Assembly: GCF_947252345.1 (NCBI RefSeq)
Contig: NZ_CAMXVC010000032.1
Location: 1 to 19,000 of the forward strand
DNA from: an uncultured Finegoldia sp.
Lineage (GTDB): Bacteria > Bacillota > Clostridia > Tissierellales > Peptoniphilaceae
Length of the DNA stretch: 19,000 nt
Reading direction: 5' to 3'
In this document: in pieces, positions 15,064-19,000 of the stretch
Numbering within the stretch: position 1 is the first letter of the stretch
Layout: each line of letters begins with the position of its first letter
Made by a program: the position numbers and the translations under genes
The notes under the pieces: generated by a model
Seen by the model: the letters and a program-made list of their open reading frames with translations, nothing else
Database searches by the model: none
Told to the model about the DNA's origin: nothing

Positions 15064-15671
15064 TGACAATAGATAAGATAGTAACAACTAAGTATAGTGA
15101 AAATATGTATATTTTATCTGAAAATGGTAAATGCTTTGTTGTTGACCCCGGAGCACAAGCAGATGATATTATAGAGTATATTAGTAATAGAAACTTGGAA
15201 ATTCAGTTCATACTGTTAACTCATGGTCATTTTGACCATATATTTGCTGTAGAAGAACTTAAAAACAAATTAAATACTGTAATTTACGCATCAGAAAGAG
15301 AAAAAGATTTATTGGAAGACCCAGAAAAAAATTACACAAGAAAAGTTGGAAATCCAATAACTGTAAAAGCTGATTACTATGTAAAAGATGGTGATACCAT
15401 TCCTTTTAATGATTCATCAATCACAGTTATGGAGACTCCAGGTCATACTTATGGCTCAGTTTGTTATATTTACAAAAATGAAATGTTTTCTGGAGATATG
15501 CTATTTAAAAACTCCATAGGAAGATATGATTTACCTACGGCTAGTTTCGAAGATATAAAAAACAGTATAGAAAGATTAAAATTAATGAATGATGATATAA
15601 ATGTGTATCCAGGTCATGGACCATCAACCACAATAGGTGACGAAAAAAAATATAATCCGTATTTTAAATAA
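15063..15671 (+). CDS. Metallo-beta-lactamase-fold hydrolase (glyoxalase II-like)
   Basis: This 202-residue protein has the complete binuclear zinc site of the MBL superfamily: THGHFDH (H54, H56, D58, H59), TPGHT (H128), SGDMLF (D145) and YPGHG (H185). The compact length and the absence of the glyoxalase II C-terminal substrate domain place it with the YcbL-like group of hydroxyacylglutathione-hydrolase relatives, whose natural substrate is uncertain. It is probably cytoplasmic, as no signal peptide is seen. AGGAG (15052-15056) is 6 nt before the ATG, which overlaps the dtd stop by 1 nt. An MBL gene after dtd is a recurrent clostridial arrangement, but this does not establish a shared function. 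Confidence 0.92.
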   Translation: MTIDKIVTTKYSENMYILSENGKCFVVDPGAQADDIIEYISNRNLEIQFILLTHGHFDHIFAVEELKNKLNTVIYASEREKDLLEDPEKNYTRKVGNPITVKADYYVKDGDTIPFNDSSITVMETPGHTYGSVCYIYKNEMFSGDMLFKNSIGRYDLPTASFEDIKNSIERLKLMNDDINVYPGHGPSTTIGDEKKYNPYFK

Positions 15672-15685
15672 ATGTTGGGAGAATT

Positions 15686-18304
15686 ATGAGAAATTTAGAG
15701 AAAAATTACAATCCAAAAGAATTTGAAGAAAAAATTTATGAAACTTGGGAAAAAAATGGGTATTTTAAAGGCGTAATTGATAGAGATAAAAAACCATATA
15801 CTATAGTAATGCCGCCTCCAAATGTTACAGGTAATTTACATTTAGGCCATGCATTAAATAATACAATTCAAGATATTTTGATTAGAAAAAAAAGAATGGA
15901 TGGATACGCAGCTTTGTGGGTTCCTGGTACTGACCACGCAAGTATAGCAACTGAAGCGAAAGTTGTTAATAGATTAAAGGAGCAAGGTAAATCCAAGGAA
16001 TCTATGGGCAGAGAAGAATTTCTAAAAGCATCTTGGGAATGGACAGAAGAGTACGGCGGAAACATCAAAAAACAATTGCGAAAACTTGGAGTGTCTTGCG
16101 ATTGGAGCAGGGAAGCTTTTACATTAGATGACAATTTAACTGAAGCAGTAGAAGAAGTTTTCATAAAAATGTACAACGATGGATTAATATATCAAGGAGA
16201 CAGAATAGTTAACTGGTGTCCAAATTGTCATACTGCTATCAGCGATATAGAAGTTGTTCATGAAGACGAAGTGGGAAATTTTTGGAATATACGATATAAG
16301 TTCAAAGATTCTGACGATTACATTGTCATAGCTACTACTAGACCAGAAACATTATTGGGAGATTTAGCGGTAGCTGTAAACCCAGAAGACGAAAGATACA
16401 AAGATATTGTTGGCAAAACTCTGATACTACCATTGGTCAATAGAGAAATTAAGGTCATTGCAGATAGCTATGTTGATATGGAATTTGGTACAGGAATTGT
16501 AAAAATAACACCATCACATGACCCTAATGACTTCGAAGTTGGTGCTAGACATAATCTTGGTCAATGTATAGTAATTGATGAAGATGGAAAAATTGTAGAG
16601 GGATATGGAAAATATTCAGGATTGGATAGATATGAAGCTAGAAAATTAATGCTTGAAGATTTGGACAAACTTGGTCAGTTAGATTCAGTAAAAGAACACG
16701 AACATGCTGTTGGTCATTGCGAAAGATGTCATACGACTGTTGAACCTTTAATAAGTAAACAATGGTTTGTGAAAATGGACAAATTAGCAAAACTAGCCCT
16801 TGATGCCTATAAAAAAGAAGAAATTAGATTCGTACCAAAAAGATTTGAAAAAATTTATGTCAATTGGTTAGAAAATATCAGAGACTGGTGTATATCTCGA
16901 CAATTGTGGTGGGGACATAGACTACCTGTATTTTACAACAATGAAACTGGTGAGGTAATTGTTTCTAGAACTAATCCTGACGAAACAAAGTATACTCAAG
17001 ACCCTGATACATTGGATACATGGTTTTCTTCTGCATTGTGGCCATTTTCAACATTAGGATGGCCAAACGAAACAGAGGATTTAAAATATTTCTTTCCAAC
17101 AAACGTATTAGTAACAGGATACGACATTATATTCTTCTGGGTTATAAGAATGGTATTTTCATCTTTGTATAATCTAGGAGAAGTACCTTTCAAAGATGTT
17201 TATTTAACAGGTCTTGTAAAAGATTCACTTGGAAGAAAAATGTCAAAATCATTAGGAAATGGGATTGACCCTATTGAAGTAATAGATAAATACGGTGCAG
17301 ATGCGTTAAGGCTTGCACTTATCACTGGAAACACACCTGGAAATGATTCTAGATTCTATATGGAAAAGGTAGAAGCAAATAGAAATTTCTGTAATAAATT
17401 ATGGAACGCATCTAGATTTGTTTTTATGAATGTAGAAGAAAACGTAAAAAACATTGATGAAGTTGATTTAAATATTGAAGATAGATGGATTATTTCAAGA
17501 TTAAACAGTGTAATCGATGAAGTTTCTACAAATATTGATAAATATGAAATAGGAATTGGTGCAGAAAAAATTTACGACTTTACATGGAATATTTTCTGCG
17601 ATTGGTATATTGAATTAGTTAAGCCAAGATTATATGGAGATGATTCAAAGAGTAAGGAATCAGCGCTAGCAGTCTTAATTTACACATTGAAAAATGTAAT
17701 TAAATTATTGCATCCATTTATGCCATACATCACAGAGGAAATTTATAGCTATTTACCCAATAAGAATGATATGCTTATTAATGAAACTTGGCCAAAATAT
17801 TGTGATTCAAATGTTTATGTTAAAGAAGAAAAGATGATTGATAAACTTATCGATTCTATCATAAGTATTAGAAATTCAAGACAAGAAATGAACATTTCAC
17901 CTAAGAAAAAATCGGACATATATATAGTGACATCAGATAAAACACAAGAATCCGATTTTAAAGAATTGGAATTATTATTTAGGTCAATTGTTCCTATTGA
18001 TGAATACAAGGTTAATGAAGATGTTTCTGAAGAAAATAGCATAGTGATAGTAAAGGATTCTTATAAAATAATAATTCCGTTGTCTAACTTGATAGACTAT
18101 TCAAAAGAATTAGAAAGATTACAAAAAGAACTTGACTCAGCTAAATCTGAACTCAAACGTGCTGAATCAAAACTAAAAAATGATGGCTTTTTGAAGGGTG
18201 CTCCAGAAAAACTTGTAGAACAAGAAAAAGAAAAAGTAGTAAAATACACTAATTTAATCAGTGAAATTACAAATTCAATTGAATCAATTAAAGAAAATAT
18301 ATAA
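15686..18304 (+). CDS. valS: Valyl-tRNA synthetase
   Basis: ValS charges tRNA-Val and hydrolyses mischarged threonine. The 872-residue class I synthetase has PPPNVTGNLHLGH (43-55, with the HIGH motif as HLGH at 52-55), GTDHASIATE, and the CP1 editing domain (about 190-340, TTRPETLLGD from 217). Cysteine pairs are visible in NWCPNCHT and GHCERCHT, and KMSKS is at 518-522. An anticodon-binding domain (about 600-740) follows. The last 65 residues (from LIDYSKELERLQKEL) form the antiparallel coiled coil typical of ValS, including LKGAPEKLVEQEKEK. Length is normal. GGGAG (15677-15681) is 4 nt before the ATG. No T-box leader is possible in the 14-nt gap before the gene, so it probably depends on upstream transcription. 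Confidence 0.98.
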   Translation: MRNLEKNYNPKEFEEKIYETWEKNGYFKGVIDRDKKPYTIVMPPPNVTGNLHLGHALNNTIQDILIRKKRMDGYAALWVPGTDHASIATEAKVVNRLKEQGKSKESMGREEFLKASWEWTEEYGGNIKKQLRKLGVSCDWSREAFTLDDNLTEAVEEVFIKMYNDGLIYQGDRIVNWCPNCHTAISDIEVVHEDEVGNFWNIRYKFKDSDDYIVIATTRPETLLGDLAVAVNPEDERYKDIVGKTLILPLVNREIKVIADSYVDMEFGTGIVKITPSHDPNDFEVGARHNLGQCIVIDEDGKIVEGYGKYSGLDRYEARKLMLEDLDKLGQLDSVKEHEHAVGHCERCHTTVEPLISKQWFVKMDKLAKLALDAYKKEEIRFVPKRFEKIYVNWLENIRDWCISRQLWWGHRLPVFYNNETGEVIVSRTNPDETKYTQDPDTLDTWFSSALWPFSTLGWPNETEDLKYFFPTNVLVTGYDIIFFWVIRMVFSSLYNLGEVPFKDVYLTGLVKDSLGRKMSKSLGNGIDPIEVIDKYGADALRLALITGNTPGNDSRFYMEKVEANRNFCNKLWNASRFVFMNVEENVKNIDEVDLNIEDRWIISRLNSVIDEVSTNIDKYEIGIGAEKIYDFTWNIFCDWYIELVKPRLYGDDSKSKESALAVLIYTLKNVIKLLHPFMPYITEEIYSYLPNKNDMLINETWPKYCDSNVYVKEEKMIDKLIDSIISIRNSRQEMNISPKKKSDIYIVTSDKTQESDFKELELLFRSIVPIDEYKVNEDVSEENSIVIVKDSYKIIIPLSNLIDYSKELERLQKELDSAKSELKRAESKLKNDGFLKGAPEKLVEQEKEKVVKYTNLISEITNSIESIKENI

Positions 18305-18327
18305 TAAATATAAATCTGAGGTGAATA

Positions 18328-18849
18328 ATGAAAGAAGAAATATTATTTTGTGAAGAACAAATAAAGAACAAAGTCAAAGAGTTAGGAAAACAAATATCAG
18401 AAGACTATAAAGGTAAAAATTTGTGTGTAATATCTCTTCTTAGAGGAAGTTTTATGTTCATGTCTGATTTAGTAAGAGAAATTGATATGCCAATTTGCAT
18501 TGATTTTATGACCACATCATCATATGATGATGGAGAGATATCAAAAGGGAAAGTTAAAATTCTTACAGATGTTAGAGAAAACCTTGAAAATTACGATGTT
18601 CTGATTGTGGATGATATTATTGATTCCGGTAATACAATAGTAAACACTGTTGAATATATTAAGCAAAAAAATCCATTAAGTATTAAAACTTGTGTGTTGT
18701 TAGATAAACCTAGTAGAAGACAAGTAGAGTATAATGCTGATTATGTCGGATTTGAAATAGATGATGTATTTATTGTAGGATATGGATTAAATTATAAATC
18801 ATCGTACAGAAATATACCTTATATTTTTATTTGGAATCAAAATGTATAA
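18328..18849 (+). CDS. hpt: Hypoxanthine phosphoribosyltransferase
   Basis: Hpt salvages hypoxanthine (and often guanine) by joining it to PRPP, giving IMP or GMP. The 173-residue protein has VISLLRGSFMFM (34-45), the flexible-loop segment MTTSSYDD (61-68), the PRPP-binding motif VLIVDDIIDSGNT (91-103), LLDKPSRR (124-131) and the base-binding C-terminal signature VGFEIDDVFIVGYGLNY (140-156) followed by YRNIPYI. All are the standard Gram-positive Hpt blocks. GAGGTG (18318-18323) is 4 nt before the ATG. In many Firmicutes hpt lies beside tilS and ftsH; here it follows valS and overlaps the next gene by 8 nt. Consumption of PRPP and GTP-pool control link it loosely to the upstream rel gene, but no direct coupling is visible. 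Confidence 0.96.
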   Translation: MKEEILFCEEQIKNKVKELGKQISEDYKGKNLCVISLLRGSFMFMSDLVREIDMPICIDFMTTSSYDDGEISKGKVKILTDVRENLENYDVLIVDDIIDSGNTIVNTVEYIKQKNPLSIKTCVLLDKPSRRQVEYNADYVGFEIDDVFIVGYGLNYKSSYRNIPYIFIWNQNV

Positions 18850-19000
18850 AGAATTTGCCTATATTTATGATAAACTTACATTTGATATAGATTATGAAAA
18901 ATATTCTAAAATAATTAAAGAACAATTACTTAAATTAAAAATATCTCCACGATCGATTCTTGAATTAGGAATAGGAAGCGGAAATATGACAAAATATTTC
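18842..19000 (+). CDS. Class I SAM-dependent methyltransferase (3' partial)
   Basis: A frame opening with ATG at 18842, 8 nt inside the end of hpt, runs without a stop for 53 codons to the window edge. It reads MYKEFAYIYDKLTFDIDYEKY at its N terminus, closely resembling the FAxxYDxLMxDVDY opening of YqeM-type methyltransferases. The SAM-binding motif I, ILELGIGSGNMTKYF, follows at residues 39-53. The substrate is unknown; YqeM-like proteins remain uncharacterised. The gene continues beyond the window, so its length and remaining motifs cannot be judged. Confidence 0.85.
   Translation, partial: MYKEFAYIYDKLTFDIDYEKYSKIIKEQLLKLKISPRSILELGIGSGNMTKYF

Noticed and set aside
15672..15685. T-box or other leader regulation of valS
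   Set aside because: The gap between the MBL gene and valS is 14 nt and holds only a ribosome binding site, with no room for a T-box or specifier stem.
18300..18305. TATAAT overlapping the valS stop as an hpt promoter
   Set aside because: There is no TG extension and the nearest -35-like TTGAAT (18279-18284) is only 15 nt away; TATAAT by chance is common here, and hpt is 23 nt from valS on the same strand, so read-through is simpler.
1..19000. CRISPR array, prophage, toxin-antitoxin or defence island
   Set aside because: No direct-repeat arrays, integrase/transposase, small paired toxin-like genes or composition break were seen; all genes are core housekeeping apart from the reductase/two-component operon.

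Overview
The window is AT-rich, densely coded chromosomal DNA from a low-GC anaerobic Firmicute. Gene content and order (rpoD-trmK-nif3, ruvCAB-queA-tgt-yajC, recJ-relA-dtd-MBL) and a type A RNase P RNA point to the Clostridia/Tissierellia, and most likely to a Peptoniphilaceae-type coccus such as Finegoldia or a relative. The phylum-level reading is firm; the family-level reading is a guess from style of sequence. I see no mobile elements, CRISPR arrays, tRNAs, rRNAs or foreign-looking islands.

The left edge is not genomic. Positions 1-48 read as an untrimmed Illumina Nextera adapter: the end of P5, a 10-base index, the read-1 tail and the 19-bp Tn5 mosaic end. Genomic sequence starts at 49, inside rpoD, so the window begins at a contig end and the first five residues of any rpoD reading that starts at 34 are artefactual.

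Layout. (a) 49-2645, plus strand: 5'-truncated rpoD (housekeeping sigma factor), trmK (tRNA A22 methyltransferase) and a Nif3-family metal-binding protein, tightly packed. (b) 2664-2992: rnpB from its own extended -10 promoter, ending at a strong symmetric terminator (2993-3031) that also serves the convergent operon. (c) 5828-3043, minus strand: a short-chain dehydrogenase/reductase, an OmpR-type response regulator and a sensor histidine kinase, each overlapping the next. (d) 5872-10573, plus strand: a promoter back-to-back with (c), then ruvC, ruvA, ruvB (Holliday-junction processing), queA and tgt (queuosine tRNA modification) and yajC, closed by a hairpin at 10581-10628. (e) 10639-12381: a RecJ-like DHH phosphoesterase. 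(f) 12385-15671: a promoter, then rel ((p)ppGpp synthetase/hydrolase), dtd (D-aminoacyl-tRNA deacylase) and a glyoxalase II-like metallo-beta-lactamase protein, with 1-nt overlaps. (g) 15686-19000: valS, hpt and the start of a class I methyltransferase gene cut by the window end. No gene-free stretch exceeds 300 bases except the one filled by rnpB.

Functionally this is core information processing: transcription initiation, tRNA maturation, modification, charging and proofreading, recombinational repair and the stringent response. The one accessory-looking unit is the reductase plus two-component operon. I did not find a new biological system. The points most worth checking are the adapter chimera, the TFKD variant of the Rel synthetase loop, the atypical RecJ, the reductase/two-component coupling and a perfect inverted repeat upstream of yajC.
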